Positions 9,801 to 16,986 of a DNA stretch of 31,818 nucleotides are shown piece by piece. Numbering within the stretch: the first letter of the stretch is position 1; every line of letters starts with the position of its first letter. The DNA comes from Gemmatimonadota bacterium. Lineage in GTDB: Bacteria; JBHIER01; G020348925. Location of the stretch: the NCBI GenBank assembly GCA_020348925.1, contig CP070758.1:3745047-3776864 (forward strand). Reading direction: 5' to 3'. The notes under the pieces were generated by a model. The model saw nothing but the letters and a program-made list of their open reading frames with translations, made no database searches and had not been told where the DNA came from. Position numbers and translations under genes: made by a program.

Positions 9801-10181
9801 CGATCCCAGCGTTTCAGCGGTCGGCGCTTTGCCTTCAAAGGGGTGGACATCCCGTGAAGGATAGTAGCGCACCGATCCCCGACCAATGAAGCTTTCGAGA
9901 TCATCTCTGATCTCCTCTGCCTCTTGGGTGGTGCTGGTGAGGATCATGAGCGGGCGCGATAGCGCCTGAAAGAGATGGGTCAGAAGAAGCGACTTCGAAG
10001 AACCGTGCAGTCCGGTGAGTGCAATCTTTTTCGGCCCTTCTTGGAGTTTTTGAGTGAGTTCGACAAAAGAGGCCGACTCTTTTGCCAATTCTCCGATTTC
10101 ACGCAGCGGTGGACGAACATTCATGTGCGTATTTTTCTCTTGCATGAGGGATGAAGGGATCCGCGTATTGAAAGTGTTCAC
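6831..10181 (-). CDS. mfd: Transcription-repair coupling factor Mfd
   Basis: A 1116-residue SF2 translocase that removes stalled RNA polymerase from DNA lesions and recruits UvrA. An N-terminal UvrB-homology region (about 40-250) includes the SRDVHPFEG segment. The RNA-polymerase-interacting CarD-like Tudor domain is at about 452-515 (GDFVVHIDYGIGRFEG). Helicase motifs follow: Walker A GDVGYGKT (604-611), DEEH box (705-708), TATPIPRTLHMSLMGARD, and the GRVGRSD motif VI. A TRCF C-terminal domain ends the protein. The annotated first codon is GTG at 10181 with GAGGAG about 11 nt upstream; ATGs at 10145 and 10124 are alternatives with weaker upstream sites. It lies 46 bp downstream of the M50 protease gene. 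Confidence 0.97.
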   Translation of the reverse strand: MNTFNTRIPSSLMQEKNTHMNVRPPLREIGELAKESASFVELTQKLQEGPKKIALTGLHGSSKSLLLTHLFQALSRPLMILTSTTQEAEEIRDDLESFIGRGSVRYYPSRDVHPFEGKAPTAETLGSRLETLADVTAQRTLIVVAPIKAVLEKVFSPATFSSLLLELHVGQTVAFDRFVSKLVELGFERQPLVETVGQFSVRGGIIDLFSFASKAPLRLDFFGESIESIRFFDIQTQRSTSQQQSATILPCYETHDVGEVSSADESCTLFQYLPGDTILFLEEPSLIHDQAQHISEQIQIQLHQYDSAHDRLKSSGFLSRIEDLENQYRSYSVLSHSSLSAKGKEVIDIGAKSQESFHRNLKLLREGLLRLLKNNYRSFLICDSRIQAERLEELVEDLKGNIHFIVGHIHHGFLLPDAQLAVYTDHEVFLRQRLPHHLPKYESGTPLRDYATLRNGDFVVHIDYGIGRFEGLERITARGKERECLAITYHSNDRLFVPIDQLQRVQKYVGTEGTVPTLSKLGGMQWDRTKEKTKKAIADMAADLIRIGATRKTQTGHAFQVDTEWQMELEAAFPYEETPDQLKATNEVKQDMEHPAPMDRLICGDVGYGKTEVAIRAAFKAVMDAKQVCVLVPTTILAQQHLKTFLDRFGDYPLRIEMLSRFKTRSEQKEILRNLKNGTVDIVIGTHRLLQKDIGFKDLGLVIVDEEHRFGVTHKERLKKLRTLVDVMTLTATPIPRTLHMSLMGARDMSIIHTAPKERLPIHTEISQFDEALIRGAILREVDRGGQIYFVHNRVQSIRAMASLLERVVPEVSVRIAHGQMDEKHLERVMIDFLEGRFNCLVSTMIIEAGLDIPNVNTIIINRADRFGLAQLYQLRGRVGRSDKMAYAYLLIPPFRSLTRTARQRLRALEEFTELGSGFQLAMRDLEIRGAGNILGPQQHGFLAAVGFDLYCKLLADAVMEAQGKSPEETPDPKIEISVSAFIPDKYVPDGDQKMMLYQRLAKISDTEEIRDLEEELTDRFGTPPKPVQSLLSVIAVKLLARQVGAGRIVLSDHLLRLEFYPGYDSHQNVIKKLISKSSVPFEFQAEKLLIAKASVAAHNDEEVLSLIKNILLHLL

Positions 10182-10227
10182 TGTTGAGAAGATCTCCTCA
10201 CGAGGATGCAGGTGTTCGACGGATGAT

Positions 10228-11157
10228 TTATTGAAACGTCAGTTGTATTGGGGTGGGTATGAAACACAGGATAAAGATAATGAGAGTGATCAGACCGACT
10301 ATTTTTCTCTTGGAATCCAAAGGGGTACGATCATCAGTTGGGGGCGGATGTTTCAAACCGACTATGGCTCCAAACATGATCCATACAAACCATCCGGGCC
10401 AGAGAAAAAAGCCCATGGGGACCAGACCTAAGAAGAATATGCCCGACAGGTACCTGTGGTTGTTTCCTAAGAGGGCATAGGCGATAGGGCCGCCGTCAAA
10501 TTGGCCGATCGGTATGAGATTGAGAACGGTCACGAAGAGACCGAGCCAGCCGGCAAAGGCGATGGGGTGGAGGAGAATATCGTGGTTCGCCGCCACAGGA
10601 CCGACGGCGATCTTGGACAAAAAAGAGAAGAGCAATGATTCTCCCAGCTGGAGGGAGCCCGCCCCTATTTCACCGACATCGACAACCCTGGACAATTTCA
10701 ATCCGATCAGGATGATCACAACCGAGACGACAAATCCGCTGAGAGGACCTGCGGCCCCTATGTCCATGAGCCCTTTTCTGTCGAAAATTCGCGACTTAAT
10801 CTTTATGAACGCTCCAAGAGTACCCAGAAAGAAGGGAGGAGGGACCGGTATGAAGTAGGGCAGTGTTGTTTTTACTCCGCAGCGTTTGGAGGCGAAGTAA
10901 TGACCCATTTCGTGGATCCCCAGTATGAAGATGAGGGAAAAGGAGAAGGGGATACCCCGATAGAGCAGCCTTGGATCAGTCAAAGGATTGTAACCGGCCA
11001 TGAGTGTCCCGGCGAAAAGGGTTGTCACCACGGTCGCCAGGAACAGAATGAGATTGAGTCTGTATCTCGGTTTCCGGGGTCCAGTGCCTGTAATTGTGAC
11101 ACTCTCGGGGTCAAAACTGCTCGCCCAACTTTCCCAGTGTCGATGCTGTTCGTCCAT
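10228..11157 (-). CDS. Site-2-type membrane metalloprotease (M50 family)
   Basis: A 309-residue multispanning protein with the zinc motif HEMGH (His82, Glu83, His86) in a membrane segment and the third ligand in NLIPIGQFDGG (Asp221). These are the two hallmarks of S2P/M50 intramembrane proteases. No PDZ domain is apparent, so it belongs to the compact M50 type rather than RseP. About six membrane segments are visible. An AGAGGA site lies 12 nt before ATG 11157. It heads the run toward mfd. The substrate is unknown; regulated cleavage of a membrane-bound transcription factor or clearance of remnant signal peptides is usual for the family. Confidence 0.9.
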   Translation of the reverse strand: MDEQHRHWESWASSFDPESVTITGTGPRKPRYRLNLILFLATVVTTLFAGTLMAGYNPLTDPRLLYRGIPFSFSLIFILGIHEMGHYFASKRCGVKTTLPYFIPVPPPFFLGTLGAFIKIKSRIFDRKGLMDIGAAGPLSGFVVSVVIILIGLKLSRVVDVGEIGAGSLQLGESLLFSFLSKIAVGPVAANHDILLHPIAFAGWLGLFVTVLNLIPIGQFDGGPIAYALLGNNHRYLSGIFFLGLVPMGFFLWPGWFVWIMFGAIVGLKHPPPTDDRTPLDSKRKIVGLITLIIFILCFIPTPIQLTFQ

Positions 11158-11579
11158 AAATTCTCTGTCCTCTTCAGCAAAGAACGTCTAACCACATAAG
11201 AGCTATCAAGATACAATAAAGAAACATTTCAATCAAGAACTTTCTTGGGGGGGAATGTTCTTCTATTGGGCTTTTCCTTATTTTTTTTGCAGATCGTTCT
11301 ATTTCTGACAGTGGTGCGAGGCCTTCTCTCATTGTCCTCGGGATCTCGGCTCGGCCCACCCTTACATGGAACATATTACATTTGACGGTCTTATAGGGGG
11401 GAGGTTCCCAGGAAAAATGCGGACACCTCGATGCCTGTGAGGTCTTTTAAGCGGCAGTGGATGATGGTTCTTCAAAATGAGGTAAGACCAACAGCCAAAA
11501 CTTTTAAATTCACCTCGCAATGACAGGTAGCGACGTATCGTTCCCATACCCTCTTCGCTTTACCCTTGTCTCAGCGCTT
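11158..11579. other. Intergenic region between M50 and TPR genes
   Basis: This 422-bp gap contains no supportable gene. It holds a possible minus-strand promoter (listed separately), an AAGAAC...GTTCTT inverted repeat around 11235-11262 enclosing a G-run, and a repeat remnant CACCTCGCAATGACAG at 11511-11526, of the type frequent between genes of many uncultivated bacteria. No U-tracted terminator for the TPR gene was seen. Confidence 0.45.
11208..11236 (-). promoter_or_regulatory. Possible sigma-70-type promoter for the M50-mfd-parvulin block
   Basis: On the minus strand TTGATT (11236-11231) is followed after 17 nt by TATCTT (11213-11208), about 50 nt before the M50 start codon. Both hexamers deviate from consensus at two positions, so this is only a candidate. 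Confidence 0.35.
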
Positions 11580-12122
11580 CTATTTTAGCAATTCCCTGTA
11601 TCTCTGCCAATGGTACGAGGATTTTTCGCTGTCTTTAAGATCTCGATACATGGCTCCCAAATTGTAATGGGCCTCAGCACATTTCGGATCGAGGCGGACG
11701 GCCTCCAAAAATGCATCCAGAGCCTTCTCCTTCTCCCCTTTTTGGTAGTACGTCAATCCCAAGCTGTTGTATGCTGTTGCGGCGAGAGAATCAAGTTGTA
11801 TAGCCTTGTGTAAGGCACGGATTGCCTCGTCGTATTTGTCCAACTTTCTCAGGGCGACACCGAGTTCGTGATACGCTTCAAAAGAGGTCGAATCGATCTC
11901 GGTTGCTTTCTGAAACTCATCGACCGCTTGTTTCAGCATCTCTCGAGCAATATAGACCTTACCCAGACCGAGACGGGCTGCAATATTCTTGGGATCCTCT
12001 CTCAGTTGTTTTTTATACTTGACAGTCAGTTTCTTCGAATCTGGCGGTTGATCTTTTCGACAGGCTCCTATGAATAGGAGCGCGATTACAATTGTATATG
12101 TCGTCAGAAGTTTTCCGAACAT
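11580..12122 (-). CDS. TPR-repeat lipoprotein
   Basis: From ATG 12122 the product is 180 residues. A short leader with lipobox FIGAC (Cys21) is followed by four consecutive tetratricopeptide repeats with the usual pattern (IAARLGLGKVYI; AYHELGVALRKL; AYNSLGLTYYQKG; AHYNLGAMYRDL). It is probably a membrane-anchored scaffold or adaptor facing the periplasm. In-frame codons upstream to 12236 would place a hydrophilic stretch ahead of the signal and are unlikely to be translated. The gene is divergent from the MFS transporter, and its leader contains a perfect ATCTCT/AGAGAT hairpin (12150-12166). No specific partner can be named. Confidence 0.82.
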   Translation of the reverse strand: MFGKLLTTYTIVIALLFIGACRKDQPPDSKKLTVKYKKQLREDPKNIAARLGLGKVYIAREMLKQAVDEFQKATEIDSTSFEAYHELGVALRKLDKYDEAIRALHKAIQLDSLAATAYNSLGLTYYQKGEKEKALDAFLEAVRLDPKCAEAHYNLGAMYRDLKDSEKSSYHWQRYRELLK

Positions 12123-12229
12123 TTTTTCACACTCTTGTTTTTCGACCTCATCTCTATAAGAGAGATACTCTTCTGGTCGTTGCACAAACAGTTGACGGTT
12201 CGATCCTCCCGAGGTTCCAAAGAAATATG

Positions 12230-12258
12230 TTGACACATAGACTTAGCGGTGTTATTAT
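12230..12258 (+). promoter_or_regulatory. Sigma-70-type promoter for the MFS transporter
   Basis: TTGACA (12230-12235), a 17-nt spacer and TATTAT (12253-12258): a perfect -35, optimal spacing and a 5/6 -10. The predicted transcript starts near 12265, leaving a leader of about 100 nt before the transporter ATG at 12363. Confidence 0.65.
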
Positions 12259-12362
12259 TGCATCTTCGAAGGACAGAGGGATGTTGTTCGTTGGCTTTGT
12301 GACGAAAGAACGAAGGGAATATATCAGGATTAATACCCTAATTCATCGGGTTACTTCTAACA

Positions 12363-13532
12363 ATGGAACGCGTACCCCATTGCTCTCAAGAACGATACGG
12401 GATTCAAAAGGGACAGATCGCGCTCCTCACGACTGCCCATTTGATCAATGATACGTATGCCGGATTTTTAGCGCCGCTCCTCCCAGTCGTAGTGGAAAAA
12501 TTCGGCCTGACAATGGCTGCGACTGGATTCCTCTCGTCAGTGCTGGCCGTTTCATCTTCGTTAGCCCAGCCATTGTATGGGTATCTGGCCGACCGTCTGG
12601 GGCGGAGGTATTTTGTCGTTCTGGGGCCTTTGCTCACGTCGATCTTCATGAGCTCAATAGGTCTGCCTCGAAGCTATGGACTTCTTGTTCTTGTGATTTT
12701 CATGGGAGGAATGGGGACAGCCTTCTTCCACCCCCAGGGTGCGGCCTTGGCCGGAGCTGCCGGGGGATATCGGAAGGGCCTCGGTATGTCCATTTTCTCA
12801 GCAGGTGGAAATGCGGGTTATGCCTTGGGACCGCTCCTCATCATACCCATAGTCTCGATAGTGGGATTTGAAAACACATTTGTCGCCGTAATCCCGGGAG
12901 TCATTATTTCCATGCTCCTGTATAAATATATCGCTCGTGCCAAGATCACAGCGAAGGAAGCCAGTAATGATGGGTTCACAGGGTGGTCTGCTTTCACCTA
13001 CAGACCGCTTTTATATCTATGGTTGATCGTCTTTCTGAGGGCGACCGTTGTCACATCCTTTGGGACCTTTATTCCGTTGCTCCTCGAGGAGCGCGGATAT
13101 TCTCTCATGGTCGGTGGCACGTCCATTTTTGTGTTTTTATTCTGTGGAGCCGTAGGTGGACTGTTCGGGGGATACTGGTCTGACCGGATAGGTCGCAAGA
13201 AGATCATCTTGATGTCCTTAGGGCTATCGACACCCTTTCTCTTCGTTTTTCTTTACACATCCGGCTTATGGACAACGCTTGGATTGGCTTTGGCAGGAAT
13301 GGTGCTCCTGTCCTCAATCCCTGTCGGTATCGTCATGGCCCAGGAGTTTATGCCCACTCGGATCAGTACCGTGTCCGGACTCATGATGGGCTTCGGATGG
13401 GGTTTGGGAGGACTTGCCGTCTCCTTCATCGGTATGCTTGCCGACCACATAGGTCTCACCCCGGCGCTTGCCGTGGTGGCACTGATCCCTTTGATTGGCT
13501 TTGGCTGCGGACTCAGATTGCCTGATGAATAA
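12363..13532 (+). CDS. MFS exporter, fosmidomycin-resistance (Fsr) family
   Basis: A 389-residue protein with about 12 membrane segments. It has the MFS loop 2-3 motif (GYLADRLGRRY), the repeated motif in the second half (GYWSDRIGRKK), and the FFHPQGAALAG segment (about residues 119-129) characteristic of Fsr-like transporters, which export small antibiotics or metabolites by proton antiport. No Shine-Dalgarno is visible before the ATG at 12363. The gene stands alone behind its own promoter between a divergent TPR gene and the sigma-54 regulator. Substrate cannot be inferred; homologues are often annotated by family only. Confidence 0.88.
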   Translation: MERVPHCSQERYGIQKGQIALLTTAHLINDTYAGFLAPLLPVVVEKFGLTMAATGFLSSVLAVSSSLAQPLYGYLADRLGRRYFVVLGPLLTSIFMSSIGLPRSYGLLVLVIFMGGMGTAFFHPQGAALAGAAGGYRKGLGMSIFSAGGNAGYALGPLLIIPIVSIVGFENTFVAVIPGVIISMLLYKYIARAKITAKEASNDGFTGWSAFTYRPLLYLWLIVFLRATVVTSFGTFIPLLLEERGYSLMVGGTSIFVFLFCGAVGGLFGGYWSDRIGRKKIILMSLGLSTPFLFVFLYTSGLWTTLGLALAGMVLLSSIPVGIVMAQEFMPTRISTVSGLMMGFGWGLGGLAVSFIGMLADHIGLTPALAVVALIPLIGFGCGLRLPDE

Positions 13533-13588
13533 AGATATTTGCAATTTGTTCCACAACAGTAAGATACGATAGATGGCGCTGCATGAAA

Positions 13589-13615
13589 TGGTGGGGCACT
13601 GTAACAGCTCCACCA
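13589..13615 (+). terminator. Hairpin after the MFS gene, possible weak terminator
   Basis: TGGTGGGGC and GCTCCACCA form a stem with one G/T bulge around a 9-nt loop, 57 nt after the stop codon. The following bases (GGATATCCCATTTTCCC) are only modestly T-rich, so termination is uncertain. Confidence 0.35.
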
Positions 13616-13654
13616 GGATATCCCATTTTCCCAACATATTTCCTTAAGAGAGCC

Positions 13655-13682
13655 TTGACAAAACATCGAGAGTGTTATATTT
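13655..13682 (+). promoter_or_regulatory. Candidate promoter of the sigma-54 regulator gene
   Basis: TTGACA (13655-13660), 16 nt, TATATT (13677-13682). The expected transcription start (about 13689) falls just after the first ATG at 13686. If this promoter is used, translation must begin at ATG 13740 or 13749, or the message is leaderless. Confidence 0.45.
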
Positions 13683-13685
13683 TGA

Positions 13686-15164
13686 ATGCAAAGTGTCTCA
13701 TCAGACGTAACTAAGCACAAGATAATACAGTGTGATTGGATGAGTTGGATGGAGAATCTGCAAAAAGAATCCGATAGAAATATGCTTCTTTCTCATTTTA
13801 CAATCGAGCACGCGAAAGATGCAGTTATTTGGCTGGATTCTGACGGACGCATTCACCGCGTCAATGATTCAGCCTGCAGGCTTTTGGGGTATACCCCTGA
13901 GGAACTTGTTGGGACAAAATTGTACGCTCTTCATCCGGAAGAGAATGAAGAGGTCTGGCGTCAAAGATGGAAAATTACAAAGGACAAAAGAGTCCATACC
14001 TTTGAAAAGGTCCAGCCCACAAAGGACGGGGTTTGGATACCGGTTGAAGTGGTTCAACATTTTCTTGAACTTGAAGGTGAGGCGTATTGCTGTAGTTTTC
14101 TTCACGATTTGAGTGAGCGAAAAAGAACCGAAGAGGATCTCAGAAGTACCCTGGCAGAACTTGAGCGATTGAAGAACCAGCTTCAACGCGAGAACGTCTA
14201 TCTGCAAAATGAGATCAAGCGCATTCATAATTTTGAGAATATAATTTGTCAGAGCAACATACTCAAAGAAGTGTTGGGGAGAGTGGAACAGGTCGCATCA
14301 ACAGATGCAACGGTCCTCATTCTCGGTGAAACCGGAACCGGGAAGGAACTTATTGCCCGATCTATTCACAGTATCAGCCCTCGCAGCCACCGACCTCTGA
14401 TTAAGGTTGATTGTGCGATGTTACCGGCAAATCTTATTGAAAGCGAGCTTTTTGGTCACGAGAAAGGGGCTTTTACAGGGGCTTTTTCTCGAAAAATTGG
14501 ACGTTTTGAAATAGCCCATGGCAGCACAATCTTTTTAGATGAGATAGGCAATCTCCCTATAGATATGCAGGTGAAGCTCTTACGAGTTCTACAAGACGGT
14601 GAATTCGAACGTCTGGGAAGTGCCAAAACAATCACGTGTGACGTTCGCGTTATCACTGCGACAAACAGAAATCTCGAAAAAGAAGTGGAAGAAGGAAATT
14701 TCCGCGAAGATTTGTACTATCGCCTGAATGTATTTCCGATTCATATTCCCTCGCTTCGAGAACGTAAGGAGGATATACCCTTATTGGTTAAGTTTTTTAT
14801 TCAAAAGTACAATAAAAAATTGGGGAGGAATATTGAGAGAATCCCGCAAAAAGTGATGGAAAGATTGACTCAATACCACTGGCCGGGAAATGTGCGGGGT
14901 TTAGAGAATATAATTCAAAGAGCGATGATTGTCAGTAAGGGGCGCCAGCTCGAAATTGGCGACTGGTTCTTACCGCAGAATGTATCTGCCGCTGTTTCTA
15001 CCGTGAAAACATTGGAGGAGGTTGAAAGAGCGCATATCACAGAAGTGCTGGAAACGACTCACTGGCGGGTAAGCGGTGAGAGGGGAGCTGCAAACATTTT
15101 GGGGATGAAGCCTACGACACTGGAATCAAGGATGAAAAAGTTGGGAATCAAACGGAAGAATTGA
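13686..15164 (+). CDS. PAS-domain sigma-54 enhancer-binding transcriptional activator
   Basis: A 492-residue regulator. A PAS sensor domain (about 35-143) is followed by a coiled linker (145-185) and an AAA+ sigma-54 interaction domain with Walker A GETGTGKE (214-221), an intact GAFTGA loop (261-266) and Walker B FLDEIG. A Fis-type helix-turn-helix lies at about 445-490. It should bind upstream sites and remodel sigma-54 RNA polymerase in response to a PAS-sensed signal; no response-regulator receiver domain is present. The usual WPGNVRELEN reads [10 protein letters not shown] here. The start is uncertain: ATG 13686 overlaps a good promoter, so 13740 or 13749 may be used. A sigma-54-like promoter lies 138 bp past its stop codon, suggesting it controls the following genes. 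Confidence 0.93.
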   Translation: MQSVSSDVTKHKIIQCDWMSWMENLQKESDRNMLLSHFTIEHAKDAVIWLDSDGRIHRVNDSACRLLGYTPEELVGTKLYALHPEENEEVWRQRWKITKDKRVHTFEKVQPTKDGVWIPVEVVQHFLELEGEAYCCSFLHDLSERKRTEEDLRSTLAELERLKNQLQRENVYLQNEIKRIHNFENIICQSNILKEVLGRVEQVASTDATVLILGETGTGKELIARSIHSISPRSHRPLIKVDCAMLPANLIESELFGHEKGAFTGAFSRKIGRFEIAHGSTIFLDEIGNLPIDMQVKLLRVLQDGEFERLGSAKTITCDVRVITATNRNLEKEVEEGNFREDLYYRLNVFPIHIPSLRERKEDIPLLVKFFIQKYNKKLGRNIERIPQKVMERLTQYHWPGNVRGLENIIQRAMIVSKGRQLEIGDWFLPQNVSAAVSTVKTLEEVERAHITEVLETTHWRVSGERGAANILGMKPTTLESRMKKLGIKRKN

Positions 15165-15186
15165 ATTCCCGATATTTCGGGAATTC
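15163..15186 (+). repeat. Perfect 10-bp inverted repeat at the regulator's stop codon
   Basis: Arms GAATTCCCGA and TCGGGAATTC flank a 4-nt TATT loop; the left arm includes the last two bases of the TGA stop. No T-tract follows. It may serve as an mRNA 3'-end hairpin, or as a binding site for the adjacent enhancer-binding protein about 115 bp upstream of the sigma-54-like promoter. Confidence 0.6.
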
Positions 15187-15263
15187 ACGAAATAATGGAA
15201 AAAATGATATGAAAATCTGTTAGGCTCTGTTTCCTCAGTAAAAGACATAAACAATTAAAATTT

Positions 15264-15297
15264 AGCCTTTTGGATAACAATCCAAATGGCTTTTTTA
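15264..15297 (+). terminator. Intrinsic terminator after the sigma-54 regulator
   Basis: AGCCTTTTGGAT, a 4-nt AACA loop, and ATCCAAATGGCT (one mismatch in 12 pairs) run directly into TTTTTT. This is a textbook Rho-independent terminator, separating the regulator from the thioredoxin-like gene. Confidence 0.85.
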
Positions 15298-15301
15298 TTA
15301 T

Positions 15302-15317
15302 TGGTATGCTAATTGTA
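15302..15317 (+). promoter_or_regulatory. Candidate sigma-54 (-24/-12) promoter
   Basis: TGGTATG-N4-TTGTA, with GG and the downstream GT separated by exactly 10 nt, fits the TGGCACG-N4-TTGCA layout except that the -12 GC is GT and two -24 positions differ. It sits just after the terminator of a sigma-54 activator gene and about 57 nt before the next start codon. The context makes the match more credible than its score. Confidence 0.5.
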
Positions 15318-15373
15318 ATATACCACTACGGAGTTGGTTTCGATGAATGAGAATAGAAGCGAGTGAATAGAGA

Positions 15374-15742
15374 ATGCGTACGTTGCTCAACAACAGTGAT
15401 TTTGAAAGGGAAGTTCTGTTTAATGAAAAAGTGGTCGTAGTTGAGTTTTTTCTCGACTGGTGCGGGACGAGCCATATCATTGCACCAATATTGAAAAAGA
15501 CAGAAGCGCAGTATGAAGATCTTGTGCAATTCTATAGAGTAGATAAAGATCGAAACAATGAACTGTGCGAACAATACGGAGTATACGAAATACCGACAAT
15601 TCTTTTTTTCAAGGAAAGTCGCGTTGTGGATGAAATAAACGGTGGATTTCCCAGAATTTTGATTGAGCAGAAACTGGACAGATTACTTCGGATTGATGAA
15701 GGTGCAGCATCAGATGCTCAATTGAATGAAGCAAGAATTTAG
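15374..15742 (+). CDS. Thioredoxin-like protein with a single active-site cysteine
   Basis: A 122-residue thioredoxin fold without signal peptide: VVVVEFFLDWCGTS at the active site, the central strand FYRVDKD, and the conserved cis-proline in YEIPTILFF. The usual CGPC is CGTS, so the resolving cysteine is lost and ordinary dithiol-disulfide exchange is not expected. A monothiol, chaperone-like or partner-binding role is more likely. The C-terminus carries an acidic tail. It is the first gene after the sigma-54-like promoter. The Shine-Dalgarno is weak (GAATAGAG). Cytosolic location is inferred from the lack of a leader. Confidence 0.85.
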   Translation: MRTLLNNSDFEREVLFNEKVVVVEFFLDWCGTSHIIAPILKKTEAQYEDLVQFYRVDKDRNNELCEQYGVYEIPTILFFKESRVVDEINGGFPRILIEQKLDRLLRIDEGAASDAQLNEARI

Positions 15743-15834
15743 GGAAAAGAAATATAACGGGATTATTAACCCCCTTATTCTGTTCGGCGCTTAAGTCGAA
15801 GAAGTAATACAAATAACCTCAAGTGTTCAAGGAG

Positions 15835-15850
15835 GAATTTGATCAAATTC
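15835..15850. promoter_or_regulatory. Perfect 16-bp palindrome, possible operator
   Basis: GAATTTGATCAAATTC is fully self-complementary and lies in the non-coding gap between the thioredoxin-like and coiled-coil lipoprotein genes. The same gap also contains GAGGTGAATGCCTC (15901-15914). Palindromes of this size are typical of dimeric-regulator sites, but no regulator can be linked to it. Confidence 0.4.
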
Positions 15851-15959
15851 ATTTATCAGAAACAGATGGAAAGATAAGGAAGGATACATTCTACCATCAT
15901 GAGGTGAATGCCTCTGATTAGATGTTTGGTAAGAGTTCGCTTTTTTCTGGACTGTCGGC

Positions 15960-15980
15960 AGGGGAGTGACACACTTCCCT
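15960..15980 (+). repeat. Hairpin in the leader of the coiled-coil lipoprotein gene
   Basis: AGGGGAGTG-ACA-CACTTCCCT forms a 9-bp stem with one mismatch about 35 nt before the ATG at 16016. It leaves the GGAAAG ribosome-binding site free, so it may stabilise the message 5' end rather than block translation. Confidence 0.4.
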
Positions 15981-16015
15981 ACCGAATAAATCTTGAAAAC
16001 AAAAGGAAAGATGTG

Positions 16016-16519
16016 ATGTATAAGAACTCTATGACAATGAGGGAAGTATTGATTCTACTCCTCACTTTTTTATTCTTGTTCCCCTCATGTGAGAAAAGAG
16101 AAGGTGTCGGCGTACCTCAAGAGGAAGTGATCGTGGAAAAGCCCGAAAGGGGAGAAGAAGTGGAGGACGTGCCGACAGCGATTGATGAAAAAAAGGTTGA
16201 GCTGAAAGAGGATTTGGAAGCTCTCATCGCGGCTCTGGAAAATAAAGAGGAGAAATTAAAAGCTAAGGAATCGGAGCTCGACATGAGAGAGGCTCATTTG
16301 CGTGCAAGAGAAACAGCGGTCATGGAGAAGGAGGAAAAGCTTAAGAGCCGCGAGACAGCGTCATATGTAGTTTTAGCCCTTGGGATAATCCTCATTGTCA
16401 TCGTCGTCATTATTGGGATTAGGAGATTGCCCGGCAAAGCGTTAGAAAAAGAGGGGGCTGCCAAGAAGAGAGAGAAGGAGGCTGAAAAACCGTCATCGCA
16501 GGCACCAAAAGAACCGTGA
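16016..16519 (+). CDS. Coiled-coil lipoprotein with C-terminal membrane helix
   Basis: From ATG 16016, preceded by GGAAAG, the product is 167 residues. A leader ends in a lipobox-like FPSC, followed by an acidic stretch and a long heptad-rich coiled coil (IAALENKEEKLKAKESELD...). Next come a second hydrophobic helix (VLALGIILIVIVVIIGI) and a highly basic lysine-rich tail. If both membrane parts are real, the coiled coil is periplasmic, tethered at both ends to the inner membrane, with the basic tail in the cytosol. I do not recognise the family. An in-frame extension upstream to 15908 is possible but has no leader logic. It lies in the putative sigma-54 operon ahead of the permeases. Confidence 0.7.
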   Translation: MYKNSMTMREVLILLLTFLFLFPSCEKREGVGVPQEEVIVEKPERGEEVEDVPTAIDEKKVELKEDLEALIAALENKEEKLKAKESELDMREAHLRARETAVMEKEEKLKSRETASYVVLALGIILIVIVVIIGIRRLPGKALEKEGAAKKREKEAEKPSSQAPKEP

Positions 16520-16986
16520 GTTTGTCGAAAAGGCATGAAGGATTCGGAGAAAGAGGTGTCGATGAGGGATGAATGATTTTGGAGGTATCTACGATTTCTT
16601 TCGAGAGAGAGAAACGGGTCAGAAGTTGGAAATTATGGTTTCAAAGAATCCGCTTTTTCGTTGGCATTCCGAGCCCTGGGATATCTCCGAATAGCTTCGA
16701 AGAGCTAACGTATACAGTCAAGGATAAGATGAACAGGCGAAGGAGACGGTGCATTGACATCTCTATGGGAATCGAAGTCAAATCAGCAGAGGACTGGGGA
16801 AACGCGAAGTGATCGTACAATGGTAGACGCCATGGGGGTTCATCTGCTGTGACCGACCGGTTTCCAACGAGGCAGACAACGGATTCAGAATAAGAAAGCG
16901 ATTTTAAAATGAGTTTGTGGGCAAACGGGCTCGGAAAATGACCCAACTTTCGGAAGGAGCGAAGAAGAGGGGAAGGGAGATGCAGT
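16520..16986. other. Long gap between two coiled-coil genes
   Basis: These 467 bp contain only one short plus-strand frame of note (16573-16812), entered separately with low confidence. No terminator with a T-run and no promoter close to consensus were found. The region is unusually long for the interior of an operon and may contain the remains of a gene. Confidence 0.4.
16573..16812 (+). CDS. Doubtful small ORF, 79 residues
   Basis: An ATG preceded by GAGGGATGA opens a basic, low-complexity frame of 79 codons with a run of five arginines. I recognise no domain, and the composition looks only marginally protein-like. It could be a short real gene of the transport module, a degraded gene, or chance. 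No membrane helix or signal peptide is evident. Confidence 0.2.
   Translation: MILEVSTISFEREKRVRSWKLWFQRIRFFVGIPSPGISPNSFEELTYTVKDKMNRRRRRCIDISMGIEVKSAEDWGNAK

Noticed and set aside
12191-12215. GGTTCGATCC as a tRNA T-loop
   Set aside because: The flanking bases do not pair as a 5-bp T-stem, and no acceptor, D or anticodon arms can be built around it.
15163-15186. Palindrome as the main terminator of the sigma-54 regulator
   Set aside because: No T-tract follows, and a much better terminator with TTTTTT is present at 15264-15297.
15928-15940. GG...GC pair upstream of the coiled-coil lipoprotein as a second sigma-54 promoter
   Set aside because: GG and GC are separated by 9 nt rather than the required 10, a spacing sigma-54 does not normally tolerate.
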